Source: Bradyrhizobium cosmicum
GTDB taxonomy: Bacteria > Pseudomonadota > Alphaproteobacteria > Rhizobiales > Xanthobacteraceae
Assembly: GCF_007290395.2 (NCBI RefSeq)
Contig: NZ_CP041656.2
Coordinates: forward strand, 1,984,001-2,048,000
Reading direction: 5' to 3'
Length of the DNA: 64,000 nucleotides
Shown: positions 54,299 to 64,000 of the stretch, piece by piece
How the letters are laid out: each line of letters opens with the position of its first letter
Numbering within the stretch: the stretch's first letter is position 1
The notes under the pieces: generated by a model
The model's input: the letters and a program-made list of their open reading frames with translations, nothing else
Told to the model about the DNA's origin: nothing
The model's database searches: none
Translations under genes and position numbers: made by a program

Positions 54299-56809
54299 TT
54301 ACTGTTTCAAGCGGCGCGCAAGATAGCGCGCTGTCTTCCCGCCGGCCCCGGCGACTTGATGTGGCGTTCCCGATGCGACGATACGGCCACCCTCGTCGCC
54401 GGCGCCGGGGCCGAGATCGATGATCCAATCGCTGTGAGAGACGACGTCCATGTCATGCTCGACCACGACGACGCTGTTGCCGGCATCCACGATCCGCTCG
54501 AGCTGGGCGATCAGCCGTTCGACGTCCTGCGGATGAAGACCCGTGGTCGGCTCGTCCAGCACATACAGCGTGTGCCCCCGCTGCGGACGCATGAGCTCGG
54601 TCGCCAGCTTGATCCGCTGGGCCTCGCCACCGGACAGTTCGGTGGCGGATTGACCGAGGCGGATATAGCCGAGGCCGACCTCACGGACGACCGAGAGCGA
54701 CCGGTTCAGCGAGGAATCGTCGCGGAAGAAATCGAAGGCCTCGTCGACGCGCATGGACAGCACGTCCGCGATCGATCGGCCGCGGATTTTCACTTCGAGC
54801 GTCTTGTCGTTGTAGCGAGCACCCTTGCAGGTCGGGCAGGGCGCATAGACGCTGGGCAGGAACAGAAGCTCGACGCTGACGAAGCCCTCGCCCTCGCAGG
54901 TGCTGCATCGGCCTTTTGCGACATTGAACGAGAAGCGTCCGGCGTCGTAGCGGCGAGATTTCGCCTGGGGCGTCGCCGCGAACAATTTTCGCACATGGTC
55001 GAACAAGCCGGTGTAGGTCGCAAGGTTGGATCGCGGGGTGCGGCCGATCGCCTTCTGATCCACCACGACGAGGCGATCGACCTCGTCGAGGCCGGCGACG
55101 ATCTTGCCGCCCAATGTCGCGATCGCGGGCGCAAGGCTGTCGTCGTCGGTATCAGCGGCGAGCGTGTGGCCGAGATGGCCGGCCACGGCATCGACGAGGA
55201 ATTGGCTGATCAGGCTCGACTTGCCGGAGCCCGACACGCCGGTGACGCTGGCGAGCACGCCCAGCGGGATGTCGACGTCGAGGCCGCGAAGATTGTTGCG
55301 GGTCACACCTCTGATCTTTAGATGCCCCATCGGCTCGCGATGGATCGTCGGCAACGGCTCTCTTGGATGTGAGAGATAGCGGGCGGTTCGCGATTGCTCG
55401 ATCTCGCCGAGCCCCGCAGGCGGCCCGCTATAGAGAATGAGTCCGCCGCTTTCGCCGGCGTCGGGCCCGACGTCCACCAGCCAGTCGGCATGTTTTATGA
55501 CCTCGATCTCGTGTTCGACCACGAAGATCGAATTTCCGGCGTGCTTGAGTCTGTCTAGCGCCCGCAGCAGCGCTTCGGTGTCGGCGGGATGCAGGCCGGC
55601 GGAGGGCTCGTCGAGCACGTAGACGACGCCGAACAGGTTGGAGCGGACCTGCGTTGCCAGCCGCAAGCGTTGCAGTTCACCCGGTGACAGCGTCGGCGTG
55701 CTGCGCTCGCAGGCGAGATAGCCAAGGCCAAGGTCGAGCAGGACGGCGAGGCGCGCCGACAGGTCCTCGCAGATGCGCCGGGCAACGACAGTCTTCTCCG
55801 ACTTGTCCGCCGAGGCTTTTGCGAACGGCTGGATCAGATCCTGCAATTGCTTGAGCGGCAGATGCGACATCTCGGCGATATTGAGCCCCGCGAACTTCAC
55901 CTTGAGCGCCTCGGGCTTCAGCCGGTTGCCATGGCATGTGGGGCAGTCGCGGGTGATCAGGAATTGCGCGACGCGGCGCTTCATCATCGCGCTCTCGGAC
56001 TTGGCGTAGGTCTGCATCACGTAGCGCCTGGCACCGGTGAAGGTGCCCTGATAGCTCGGCTCCTCCTTGCGGCGCAGGGCCCGTTTGACTTCGGCCGCGT
56101 CGTAGCCGGCATAGACCGGCACGGTCGGCTGCTCGTCCGTGAACAGGATCCAGTCACGATCCTTCCTGGGTAGCTCCCGCCAGGGCTTGTCGACGTCGTA
56201 GCCCAGGGTCGTCAGGATGTCCCGGAGGTTCTGTCCCTGCCAGGCACTCGGCCAGGCCGCGACGGCGCGCTCGCGGATCGTCTTGCTGTCGTCAGGCACC
56301 ATAGATTTCTCAGTGACGTCGAGCATCCTGCCGATCCCGTGGCAGGTCGGGCAGGCACCCTCCGGCGTGTTCGGCGAGAACGACTCCGCGTAGAGCATCG
56401 GTTGCCCCCGCGGATAGTCGCCGGCCCGGGAATATAGCATCCTGATCAGGTTGGATATGGTTGTCACGCTGCCGACGGACGACCGCGTCGTCGGCGCGCC
56501 GCGCTGCTGCTGGAGCGCAACGGCGGGTGGCAGGCCTTCGATGTCGTCGACTTCGGGGATCTGCATCTGGTGGAAGAGGCGCCGCGCGTAGGGCGACACC
56601 GATTCCAGATACCGCCGCTGCGCCTCGGCGTAGATCGTTCCGAAGGCGAGCGAGGACTTTCCGGAGCCGGACACGCCCGTGAACACGACGAGGGCGTTGC
56701 GCGGAATCGTGACATCGACGTTTCTGAGGTTGTGCTCCCGCGCGCCGCGCACCCGAACGAAGCCGTCGTCCCGTGTCGGCCCGTCCGGTCGGGTTGGTCG
56801 ATTATCCAT
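54299..56809 (-). CDS. Short UvrA-like ABC ATPase lacking the UvrB-binding domain
   Basis: An 836-residue UvrA paralogue. Both ATPase halves are present: Walker [10 protein letters not shown] at residues 45-53 and again near 540, each followed by UvrA-type sequence ([18 protein letters not shown]), signature [13 protein letters not shown] and [14 protein letters not shown]. Zinc modules CPTCHG (twice) and [16 protein letters not shown] are kept. Between [20 protein letters not shown] and [19 protein letters not shown] the segment that carries the UvrB-binding domain in the 940-residue UvrA is missing. Such short forms (UvrA2-like) are linked to drug tolerance in other bacteria. Start is set by GGAGGAGCAAG. 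Confidence 0.9.
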   Translation of the reverse strand: MDNRPTRPDGPTRDDGFVRVRGAREHNLRNVDVTIPRNALVVFTGVSGSGKSSLAFGTIYAEAQRRYLESVSPYARRLFHQMQIPEVDDIEGLPPAVALQQQRGAPTTRSSVGSVTTISNLIRMLYSRAGDYPRGQPMLYAESFSPNTPEGACPTCHGIGRMLDVTEKSMVPDDSKTIRERAVAAWPSAWQGQNLRDILTTLGYDVDKPWRELPRKDRDWILFTDEQPTVPVYAGYDAAEVKRALRRKEEPSYQGTFTGARRYVMQTYAKSESAMMKRRVAQFLITRDCPTCHGNRLKPEALKVKFAGLNIAEMSHLPLKQLQDLIQPFAKASADKSEKTVVARRICEDLSARLAVLLDLGLGYLACERSTPTLSPGELQRLRLATQVRSNLFGVVYVLDEPSAGLHPADTEALLRALDRLKHAGNSIFVVEHEIEVIKHADWLVDVGPDAGESGGLILYSGPPAGLGEIEQSRTARYLSHPREPLPTIHREPMGHLKIRGVTRNNLRGLDVDIPLGVLASVTGVSGSGKSSLISQFLVDAVAGHLGHTLAADTDDDSLAPAIATLGGKIVAGLDEVDRLVVVDQKAIGRTPRSNLATYTGLFDHVRKLFAATPQAKSRRYDAGRFSFNVAKGRCSTCEGEGFVSVELLFLPSVYAPCPTCKGARYNDKTLEVKIRGRSIADVLSMRVDEAFDFFRDDSSLNRSLSVVREVGLGYIRLGQSATELSGGEAQRIKLATELMRPQRGHTLYVLDEPTTGLHPQDVERLIAQLERIVDAGNSVVVVEHDMDVVSHSDWIIDLGPGAGDEGGRIVASGTPHQVAGAGGKTARYLARRLKQ

Positions 56810-57024
56810 CTTGCTCCTCCAGGCCCGCACGGCAAAATATCCGTGAGGCGCATGCCGCACCGCAGACCGCGGTTCCGGCGGGAGCTTAACGGCAAGATCG
56901 CAGGAAGGGTCCTTCGTGCCAGCATGTCAGCTGCGTTCTGCACAAGACGAAGGCGCCCCAGGTGCCCACGCGTGGGCGAGGCTTGCCGTATGCGGGTGCG
57001 GTGACCGTGTTGCCGAAAGAGCAA

Positions 57025-58125
57025 TCAGCGCGCTTGCAGCACTGCATCCATTGGGCTGAGCCGCGCGGGATCGAATGGCGTGAGGTCGACCCCACGCGTT
57101 GCGCCCATGACGATCAGTTGTGCCAGAGCCTCGCCGGTCGCGGGCGCATTGAGGATGCCCCAGACATCGTGTCCGGTCGCAATATAGACACCTCCATGGT
57201 TTGGTACTCGACCGATCAGCGGAAGGCCGTCCTCTGTCCGCGGGCGGAAGCAGGACTGCCACGCGATGATGTTCTCGGGCCGAAATAGTGGCGATAGCCG
57301 CTCGGATACCATTTGAACGACTTTGGACCCGTACGGTTCGGGATCAACGGCCGCCGGATCAGTGGGGAACGAGGTGTTTCCTAAAACCGCGGTGACATAT
57401 GTGGTGCCGTCCGCACGCGGAAAAACCTCGATCGGCACCGACGTGCCGTGGAAATCCGACTCGAGGAATAGCGCGTCGGCCGACACCTCCGTACCTGTGT
57501 CGTAAACGATGCTCGAACCAAGCTGGCCATTGATAGCGGGTAGGTTCACCCATTGCGCGGCGAGCAGCGACCACGGCCCCATGGCGATCACGATGGCGTC
57601 CGCCTCGATGACGCTTTTGCCGACCTCCACGCCCTTTACGGTCGTCCCATCCGCATCGCGCCTGATGCCGGTGACACATCCAACGCGAAGCTCGGCGCCT
57701 TGCGCGAGCGCCGCGTTCATCACGGCTGACGTGAACTTGTAAGGATGAACGATCGCAGTGGTCTCCTTCGTGCCGATCCGTTGCTCCAGCACAACGCCCT
57801 TGCTGAGCCAGCCGAGCGCGGTCGGTGCATCCCGGCGCGGATCGTCATCGGCCGCGACAAAGCCGCTATGGGCTGTCATCGGGCGGTAGCCCCAATCGCC
57901 TCCGATCTCTTCCGGCAGTTGCGCATGAAGCGCAAAGCTGCGCCGCGCCAGCGCGTCGAGCGGCGTGCCGGCGCACCAGTCGCGCGCCAGGAAGCCGCCG
58001 GCCTTACCGGACGCGGCGGCAGCCGCCTCGACACGTTCCACGACGACAACATCGCCCCCGTGGCGGCAGAGAAAATACGCCGTGCAGGCGCCGATCACGC
58101 CGCCACCGCAGATCACGACGCGCAT
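57025..58125 (-). CDS. DAO-family FAD-dependent oxidoreductase
   Basis: A 366-residue flavoenzyme. The FAD motif is GGGVIG at residues 7-12 and the last flavin-binding block is GVYIATGHDVWGILNAPATG. The middle part is the DAO substrate domain. Possible substrates are glycine, sarcosine, D-amino acids or related amines, oxidised to imine with release of hydrogen peroxide or electron transfer. The start follows CAGGAAGCGGACC. No partner genes are evident nearby. Confidence 0.88.
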   Translation of the reverse strand: MRVVICGGGVIGACTAYFLCRHGGDVVVVERVEAAAAASGKAGGFLARDWCAGTPLDALARRSFALHAQLPEEIGGDWGYRPMTAHSGFVAADDDPRRDAPTALGWLSKGVVLEQRIGTKETTAIVHPYKFTSAVMNAALAQGAELRVGCVTGIRRDADGTTVKGVEVGKSVIEADAIVIAMGPWSLLAAQWVNLPAINGQLGSSIVYDTGTEVSADALFLESDFHGTSVPIEVFPRADGTTYVTAVLGNTSFPTDPAAVDPEPYGSKVVQMVSERLSPLFRPENIIAWQSCFRPRTEDGLPLIGRVPNHGGVYIATGHDVWGILNAPATGEALAQLIVMGATRGVDLTPFDPARLSPMDAVLQAR

Positions 58126-58292
58126 GGTCCGCTTCCTGACCGAGATACTTGCTGAAGAACCACCCTAGCTCAAATGGCCTCGTTCCAGGGCATGCCGCTG
58201 TTGTTACCATTGCATGGCGCACGAGGAGACCCTCAAGAAAACGGCGCCGGCGAGTCACGCCGATGCCGTGTCGCGATCGGGCCTGCGCCGCC

Positions 58293-59525
58293 TCAGCCCG
58301 GCCCTGCGCCTTGCGTCGCCGTGTACACGGCGTAGAGCGACTGGCTCGCGGCCAAGAACAGGCGGTTGCGCTTGGGGCCGCCGAAGCAGATGTTGCCGCA
58401 GACTTCCGGCAGGCGGATGCGGCCGAGCAGCTTGCCCTCCGGCGACCACACCGTCACCCCACTATAACCGACGGCGCGGCCGGCATTGCTGGAGGCCCAG
58501 ACATTGCCGTTGACGTCGCAGCGCAGGCCGTCGGGCCCGCACTTCACGCCGTCGATCACGCAGTCGCTGAACTTCTTGAGGCCAGACAGCTTGTTGTCCG
58601 TGCCGACGTCGAACACGAAGATCTCGCCCTTGCCGCCGGGCCCGGTGTCGCCGGGGCCCTTGCCGGTCGAGGCGATGTAGAGCTTTTTGTAGTCGGGCGA
58701 GAAGCACAGGCCGTTCGGGTCGGGCACCTGCTCCTCGGTGACGACGAGATCGATGCGCCCACTGGGGTCGATGCGATAGCAGTTGGTCGGCAGTTCGCGC
58801 TTGCCCGGCACGAAGCCGGCCGGCTGGCCGATCCGCGGATTGAGCTTGCCGCCGGCATTGCTCGGGCCACCCGCGACGTCGGGCTCGCCCTCGTAAAGCT
58901 GGCCGCCATAGGGCGGATCGGTGAACCAGTAGCTGCCGTCGGGGTGCGCGGCGATGTCGTTCGGCGAATTCAGCCGCTTGCCCTGATAGGATTCGGCCAG
59001 CACCGTCGCGGTGCCGTCGTGCTCGTAGCGCGTCACCCGCCGGGTCAGATGTTCGCAGGAAAGCTGACGGCCCTGGAAGTCGAACGAGTTGCCGTTGGAG
59101 TTGTTGGAGGGCGAACGGAACACGCTGACGCGGCCGTCGTCCTCGGTCCAGCGCATCTGCCGGTTGTTGGGAATGTCGCTCCAAAGCAGATAGCGGCCTT
59201 GCGCACTCCAGGCCGGGCCTTCGGCCCACAGTAGACCGGTGTGCAGCCGCTTGATCGCGGTGTTGGGCTGCGCCAGATCGTTGAAGGACGGATCGACCGC
59301 GATGATGTCGGGATCCCAGAAATAAGTGGTCGGTGCACCGCCCGGACCGAAATCGCGCGGCGGGGTGGTGATCGTCGTCGGCGGGGCGGCGGGTCCGGTC
59401 TGGGCCAGCGCGGGGCCGGCCATCGTGGCGGCGGCGCCGAGCGCAAGTCCCCGGACAAGTGTTCGTCGTGAAAGCGCAGCATCCTGGTCACGCTGCTCGT
59501 GGTCACGAGCCTGCTGGCGTGTCAT
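58293..59525 (-). CDS. SMP-30/gluconolactonase-family protein with Tat signal
   Basis: A 410-residue protein with a twin-arginine leader LSRRTLVRGLALGAAATMAG ending near ALAQ. The mature domain is a six-bladed propeller of the SMP-30/LRE type: LWAEGPAWSAQGRYLLWSDI, NSPNDIAAHPDGSYWFTDPP (metal site) and DPNGLCFSPDYKKLYIASTG are hallmark blocks. It would act in the periplasm on sugar lactones or other lactones. GGGAGGACGCG precedes the ATG. It is divergent from the small membrane protein at 59830. Confidence 0.9.
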   Translation of the reverse strand: MTRQQARDHEQRDQDAALSRRTLVRGLALGAAATMAGPALAQTGPAAPPTTITTPPRDFGPGGAPTTYFWDPDIIAVDPSFNDLAQPNTAIKRLHTGLLWAEGPAWSAQGRYLLWSDIPNNRQMRWTEDDGRVSVFRSPSNNSNGNSFDFQGRQLSCEHLTRRVTRYEHDGTATVLAESYQGKRLNSPNDIAAHPDGSYWFTDPPYGGQLYEGEPDVAGGPSNAGGKLNPRIGQPAGFVPGKRELPTNCYRIDPSGRIDLVVTEEQVPDPNGLCFSPDYKKLYIASTGKGPGDTGPGGKGEIFVFDVGTDNKLSGLKKFSDCVIDGVKCGPDGLRCDVNGNVWASSNAGRAVGYSGVTVWSPEGKLLGRIRLPEVCGNICFGGPKRNRLFLAASQSLYAVYTATQGAGPG

Positions 59526-59829
59526 CGCGTCCTCCCGGTTCTTTCGCTGGCCGGTTGATCCGGCCGAGCGGTGCGAAGGTTAGTCTGGTCTGCGCCCGGT
59601 TGCGAGAGGCAGGTTCGCATCCTCTACGCGATGCTAGGCCGGTAGAGGCTGGAACGCGGCCACATTGCGGCGAGGCAAGGGCACAAGCGACAATCCGTCC
59701 CGGCCTCGTCGTTCGGAGCTTGCCGGTCGGGCCTTGGGAGTAAGCCGGAATGGTTTTTAGGGCGTGTCAAGCCTTGACCTCGCGCGCGATGATGGCAGAA
59801 CGTCTCCGGAGCATTACCCGGAGTTCGCC
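59526..59829. other. Divergent intergenic region, nothing distinct
   Basis: About 300 bases between the SMP-30 gene and the small membrane protein gene. It should carry both promoters. I see no hairpin or clear promoter motif. Confidence 0.4.
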
Positions 59830-60093
59830 GTGTTAGCCGTTGTTGCACTGGTCATAGCGCTCGCCATCGCGTTCGCCGCCGGCTATGTCACCCGCGATCT
59901 CATCTCCCGCAAACGACGCGCGCAGGCGCGCCGCTGGCGCGACTATACCGAGCCGGGCTGGCTCCGCGCCGCTGCGCCCGCCAACACCAACGAGGCTGCG
60001 AACACCAACGCGGCTGTGCCTCCGGCGACCGGCGAACTCGGCCAGATGCTGGACCGCTGGGAAAACCGAGCCCGCGCCCGCCGCGCGGGATAG
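59830..60093 (+). CDS. Single-span membrane protein, small
   Basis: An 87-residue protein. It opens with one membrane helix (MLAVVALVIALAIAFAAGYV), then a basic stretch TRDLISRKRRAQARRWRDY and an Ala/Asn-rich tail ending LGQMLDRWENRARARRAG. The topology is N-out or short, with a positive cytoplasmic domain. A GTG at 59764 would add 22 residues, but GGAG six bases before the GTG at 59830 makes the latter the better start. It resembles common small Bradyrhizobium proteins, with no known role. Confidence 0.7.
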   Translation: MLAVVALVIALAIAFAAGYVTRDLISRKRRAQARRWRDYTEPGWLRAAAPANTNEAANTNAAVPPATGELGQMLDRWENRARARRAG

Positions 60094-60399
60094 TAAATCC
60101 TCGAGCGGCGAACAAGCGAGCGCTGGGTCCGTCGCACCCAAGGTATTCCAGTTTACCGAAATTCGGAATTTTGCGCGCGACGACTTTTAGGGGCCGGTCC
60201 TGCCTTGTTGCGGTCGCGTCGCCGCGACGCCATCGGCGCGTCCAGGGAAGCCTCGACCCGCAACCGGGTCAGCTCCCCTGACCATCTTTTGGCGTTGCAG
60301 TTGCTCCTGTTTCTCGTCTAGAAACGGTGCACCGAGCCTCCCGGCAACCAACCGTCAACGGTTTTGACCGAGGATTTGAGGGCTCAAAAGGGTCTGGCA
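60094..60399. promoter_or_regulatory. Upstream region of the leuA leader
   Basis: About 300 non-coding bases. TTGCAG (60295-60300), 18 bases, TAGAAA (60319-60324) could be a -35/-10 pair, giving a transcript that starts near 60330, some 70 bases before the leader peptide. This is a weak match. Confidence 0.3.
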
Positions 60400-60519
60400 A
60401 TGCTGATTCGCGGCCAAATCGATGGGATTTCGGGGGAGGTGGCTCTGGCCGCCGCCACGATCCCGGCCGCGCGGCTGTCCACCCTCCTGATTGGCGGGCT
60501 TCTTCTTAGCTGCCCCTGA
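60400..60519 (+). CDS. Putative leucine leader peptide of leuA
   Basis: A 39-codon open frame from ATG at 60400 (AAAGGG upstream) to TGA at 60519. It ends LSTLLIGGLLLSCP, with six Leu codons in the last fourteen codons (CTG, CTC, CTG, then CTT CTT CTT). It is directly followed by overlapping inverted repeats and, 110 bases later, by leuA. This is the arrangement of a transcription or translation attenuator in which scarce charged leucine tRNA stalls the ribosome at the leucine run. A shorter start cannot be excluded. Confidence 0.65.
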   Translation: MLIRGQIDGISGEVALAAATIPAARLSTLLIGGLLLSCP

Positions 60520-60595
60520 GGGCCGGCTGGGCGCGACGCGCCTGGGCGCTCAGGGGTTGGTCGAGATCACCGGACACCTCAAGCGCCCAGACCAA
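60513..60595 (+). promoter_or_regulatory. Competing hairpins of a leuA attenuator
   Basis: CCCCTGAG (60513-60520, overlapping the leader stop) pairs with CTCAGGGG (60549-60556). CTGGGCGCT (60542-60550) pairs with AGCGCCCAG (60582-60590). They share bases 60549-60550, so the stems compete, and TTGGTC (60557-60562) with GACCAA (60590-60595) offers a third choice. A ribosome stalled on the leader's leucine codons could favour one stem over another. There is no T-run, so the outcome may be on translation or through Rho. Confidence 0.55.
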
Positions 60596-60629
60596 TGAAC
60601 GGCGCGAAAGCTCAAAAGGAAATCTGACA

Positions 60630-62195
<1,566 letters not shown>

Positions 62196-62222
62196 CGCGC
62201 GCGATCTCACGGCTCATCGGTC

Positions 62223-62251
62223 AAACGCGGCGCCTCAGGCGCCGCGTTTTT
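62223..62251 (+). terminator. Terminator of leuA
   Basis: AAACGCGGCGCC (62223-62234), TCA loop, GGCGCCGCGTTT (62238-62249), and further T to 62251: a perfect 12-bp stem followed by a T-run, 28 bases after the leuA stop. Confidence 0.92.
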
Positions 62252-62421
62252 CGTTGGCCGGACTCGCGGGGATTTCCTGTCCGGATACCGCATTTTTGCA
62301 AGGAGACCCCTGCTAAGGGGCAATGGCGCCTCAGTCTGCTTCCCTATAAAGCTGCCTTCAAGTCTTGACTTAAAGTCTTGAGGCCGGCGCTCCGGCCCCA
62401 CAAGGACGTTTAGGAGGAAGC

Positions 62422-63420
62422 ATGCGGAAACTCATTTTGGCTGCGGCATCGGTTGCGGCTCTGGCATTGACCGGGCCGGCATCGGCCCAGGCGCCGATCA
62501 TCATCAAGTTCAGCCATGTGGTGGCCACCGACACGCCGAAGGGCAAGGCGTCGGAAAAATTCAAGGAGCTCGCCGAGAAGTACACCGGCGGCAAGGTCAA
62601 GGTCGAAATCTACCCGAACTCGACGCTCTACAAGGACAAGGAAGAGCTCGAGGCGCTTCAGCTCGGCAGCGTGCAGATGTTGGCGCCGTCCAACTCCAAG
62701 TTCGGCCCGCTCGGCATCCGCGAATTCGAGGTGTTCGATCTGCCCTATATCCTTCCCGACCTGAAGACGCTGCGGAAGGTGACGGAAGGCCCGCTCGGCC
62801 TCCGGCTGCTCAAGCTGCTGGACTCCAAGGGCATCACCGGCCTTGCCTATTGGGACAACGGCTTCAAGCAGATGAGCGCCAACAAGAAGCTGGTCGCGCC
62901 CGCCGACTACCAGGGCGTCAAGTTCCGCATCCAGTCCTCGCGCGTGCTCCAGGCCCAGTTCAAGGCGCTCGGTTCGCTGCCGCAGGTAATGGCGTTCGGC
63001 GAAGTCTACCAGGCGCTGCAGACCGGCGTCGTCGACGGCCAGGAGAACACCTGGTCGAACATCTACACCCAGAAGATGCACGAGGTGCAGAAGTACATCA
63101 CCGAGACCAACCACGGCTACATCGGCTACGTCGTGATCGTGAACAAGAAGTTCTGGGACGATCTGCCGGCCGACATCCGCGACCAGCTGTCGAAGGCGAT
63201 GAAGGAAGCGACCGACTTCAACAACACGCAGTCGCAGAAGGAAAACGACGACGCGCTCGCCGAGATCAGGAAGAGCGGCAAGAGCGAGATCATCAAGCTC
63301 ACGCCGGAGCAGGACGAGGCGATGCGCAAGGCGATGGAGCCGGTCTACAAGGACGCCGCAGGCCGCGTCGGCCAGCCGCTGATCGACGAGTTCCAGAAGG
63401 AAGCCAAGAGCACCAATTGA
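62422..63420 (+). CDS. TRAP transporter binding protein (DctP family), orphan
   Basis: A 332-residue periplasmic protein. The signal peptide MRKLILAAASVAALALTGPA ends near ASA-Q. The block IIIKFSHVVATDTPKGKASE and the ligand region VKFRIQSSRVLQAQFKALGS are DctP hallmarks, and GVVDGQENTWSNIY lies in the second lobe. It would bind a carboxylate such as a C4-dicarboxylate. GGAGGAAGC precedes the ATG. No dctQ/dctM membrane genes follow in the visible sequence; a terminator closes the gene. Confidence 0.93.
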   Translation: MRKLILAAASVAALALTGPASAQAPIIIKFSHVVATDTPKGKASEKFKELAEKYTGGKVKVEIYPNSTLYKDKEELEALQLGSVQMLAPSNSKFGPLGIREFEVFDLPYILPDLKTLRKVTEGPLGLRLLKLLDSKGITGLAYWDNGFKQMSANKKLVAPADYQGVKFRIQSSRVLQAQFKALGSLPQVMAFGEVYQALQTGVVDGQENTWSNIYTQKMHEVQKYITETNHGYIGYVVIVNKKFWDDLPADIRDQLSKAMKEATDFNNTQSQKENDDALAEIRKSGKSEIIKLTPEQDEAMRKAMEPVYKDAAGRVGQPLIDEFQKEAKSTN

Positions 63421-63473
63421 GAGCGCGACCCAACTTGGGAGCGCGATCAGCCAATCTCGACGAACGCTGAATG

Positions 63474-63508
63474 AAAGGGCTTCCGTGCCGGGCGCGGAAG
63501 CCCTTTTT
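63474..63508 (+). terminator. Terminator of the DctP gene
   Basis: AAAGGGCTTCCG (63474-63485) and CGGAAGCCCTTT (63495-63506) form a perfect 12-bp stem with a nine-base loop, continuing in T to 63508. It lies 54 bases after the stop. Confidence 0.92.
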
Positions 63509-63649
63509 GTTGCGAGTGATTTCTGATTGCGACTGGCGGTAAGATCAGGGGTTACATCTTGGTAAGGATGCCCTCTCTGTCCAAGTTGTAAGTTGCGTGT
63601 CAGCCGTGCGGCGCCCATCTTCGCGGCATCCTTCCAGAGGAGAGTTCGC

Positions 63650-64000
63650 ATGAGGAAGTTCACCATCGCCGCCATCGCCGTGCTCAGCATCGCCGGCTCG
63701 GGCGCGGTCTATGCTCAATACCATCGCCCGTGGATGCACGAGCACATGCGCCACATGCGCATGAACCCGGAGGATCGCGCCGCCTTCGTCGACGCGCGGA
63801 TCGCCGCCGTCCACGCCGGCCTGAAGCTCAATGCCGACCAGGAGAAGCTGTGGCCGCCGGTCGAGGCTGCCGTGCGCGACTTCGCCAAGCTGCGCATCGA
63901 CCGCGCCAACGCGCGGATGAATGCCGGCCCCGGTGATGCCGACAAGCCGGAGGATCCGGTCGCCCGCCTGCGCCAGCGCGCCGACGACATGGGCGCCACC
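63650..64000 (+). CDS. Spy/CpxP-like periplasmic protein, N-terminal part
   Basis: The reading frame starts at ATG 63650 (AGAGGAGAGTTCGC upstream) and is still open at the window end, so the gene is cut. The 117 visible residues begin with signal peptide RKFTIAAIAVLSIAGSGAVYA and continue with a His/Met-rich stretch (HRPWMHEHMRHMRMNPEDRA) and the LTXXQ-like motif LKLNADQEKLWPPVEAAVRD. This pattern is that of Spy/CpxP-like chaperones that protect periplasmic proteins under envelope or metal stress. The missing C-terminus must be read beyond the window. Confidence 0.82.
   Translation, partial: MRKFTIAAIAVLSIAGSGAVYAQYHRPWMHEHMRHMRMNPEDRAAFVDARIAAVHAGLKLNADQEKLWPPVEAAVRDFAKLRIDRANARMNAGPGDADKPEDPVARLRQRADDMGAT

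Overview
This is a gene-dense, high-GC window with no rRNA, tRNA, CRISPR array, insertion sequence or phage gene that I could see. It looks like chromosome of a Bradyrhizobium-type alphaproteobacterium. I infer this from codon use, the many solute-binding proteins, several small proteins of a kind I remember from Bradyrhizobium, and intergenic palindromes of the type scattered through those genomes. It cannot be confirmed without a search.

Layout. 0-6 kb: end of a methyltransferase, an EamA exporter, a LysE-type exporter remnant, ilvC with a good terminator, an SDR oxidoreductase and a membrane sulfatase-like enzyme. 6-21.7 kb is a transporter region. It holds a glycine-betaine/choline-type ABC system (permease fused to binding protein), a NitT/TauT-type ATPase and permease, and a complete branched-chain-type (Liv) ABC operon ending in a PPK2 polyphosphate kinase. 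Between the NitT/TauT ATPase/permease and a likely partner binding protein sits a 4-kb module: DUF305 protein, secreted beta-propeller, ECF sigma factor, zinc-free anti-sigma factor and cupin. An ECF-like promoter lies at the head of that module.

22-31 kb: metallo-beta-lactamase-fold hydrolase, large MscS channel, Bug-type binding protein, NAD malic enzyme, RlpA-like lipoprotein and several very small genes. 31-37 kb: a fused Baeyer-Villiger-type monooxygenase/alpha-beta hydrolase, a carboxylesterase homologue lacking the usual catalytic serine, a LigB-type dioxygenase and small proteins. 37-41 kb: SemiSWEET, then glgC-glgA for glycogen synthesis, then a Gly/Tyr-rich secreted protein.

41-50 kb is an organosulfur-acquisition-like locus. 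Two divergent arms carry three binding proteins, one permease, one ATPase, an acyl-CoA-dehydrogenase-fold monooxygenase and an LLM flavin monooxygenase; a CmcJ/NvfI-type oxygenase follows. 50-60 kb: small secreted proteins, a Gfo/Idh/MocA oxidoreductase, an orphan Liv-type binding protein, a short UvrA paralogue, a DAO-family oxidase and an SMP-30 lactonase-like protein. 60-64 kb: leuA preceded by a leucine-rich leader peptide and competing hairpins (a likely attenuator), an orphan TRAP binding protein, and the start of a Spy/CpxP-like gene cut by the window end.

Most attractive for follow-up: the monooxygenase-hydrolase fusion with an altered fingerprint motif, the leuA attenuator, the sulfur locus, and the ECF module inside a transporter locus.
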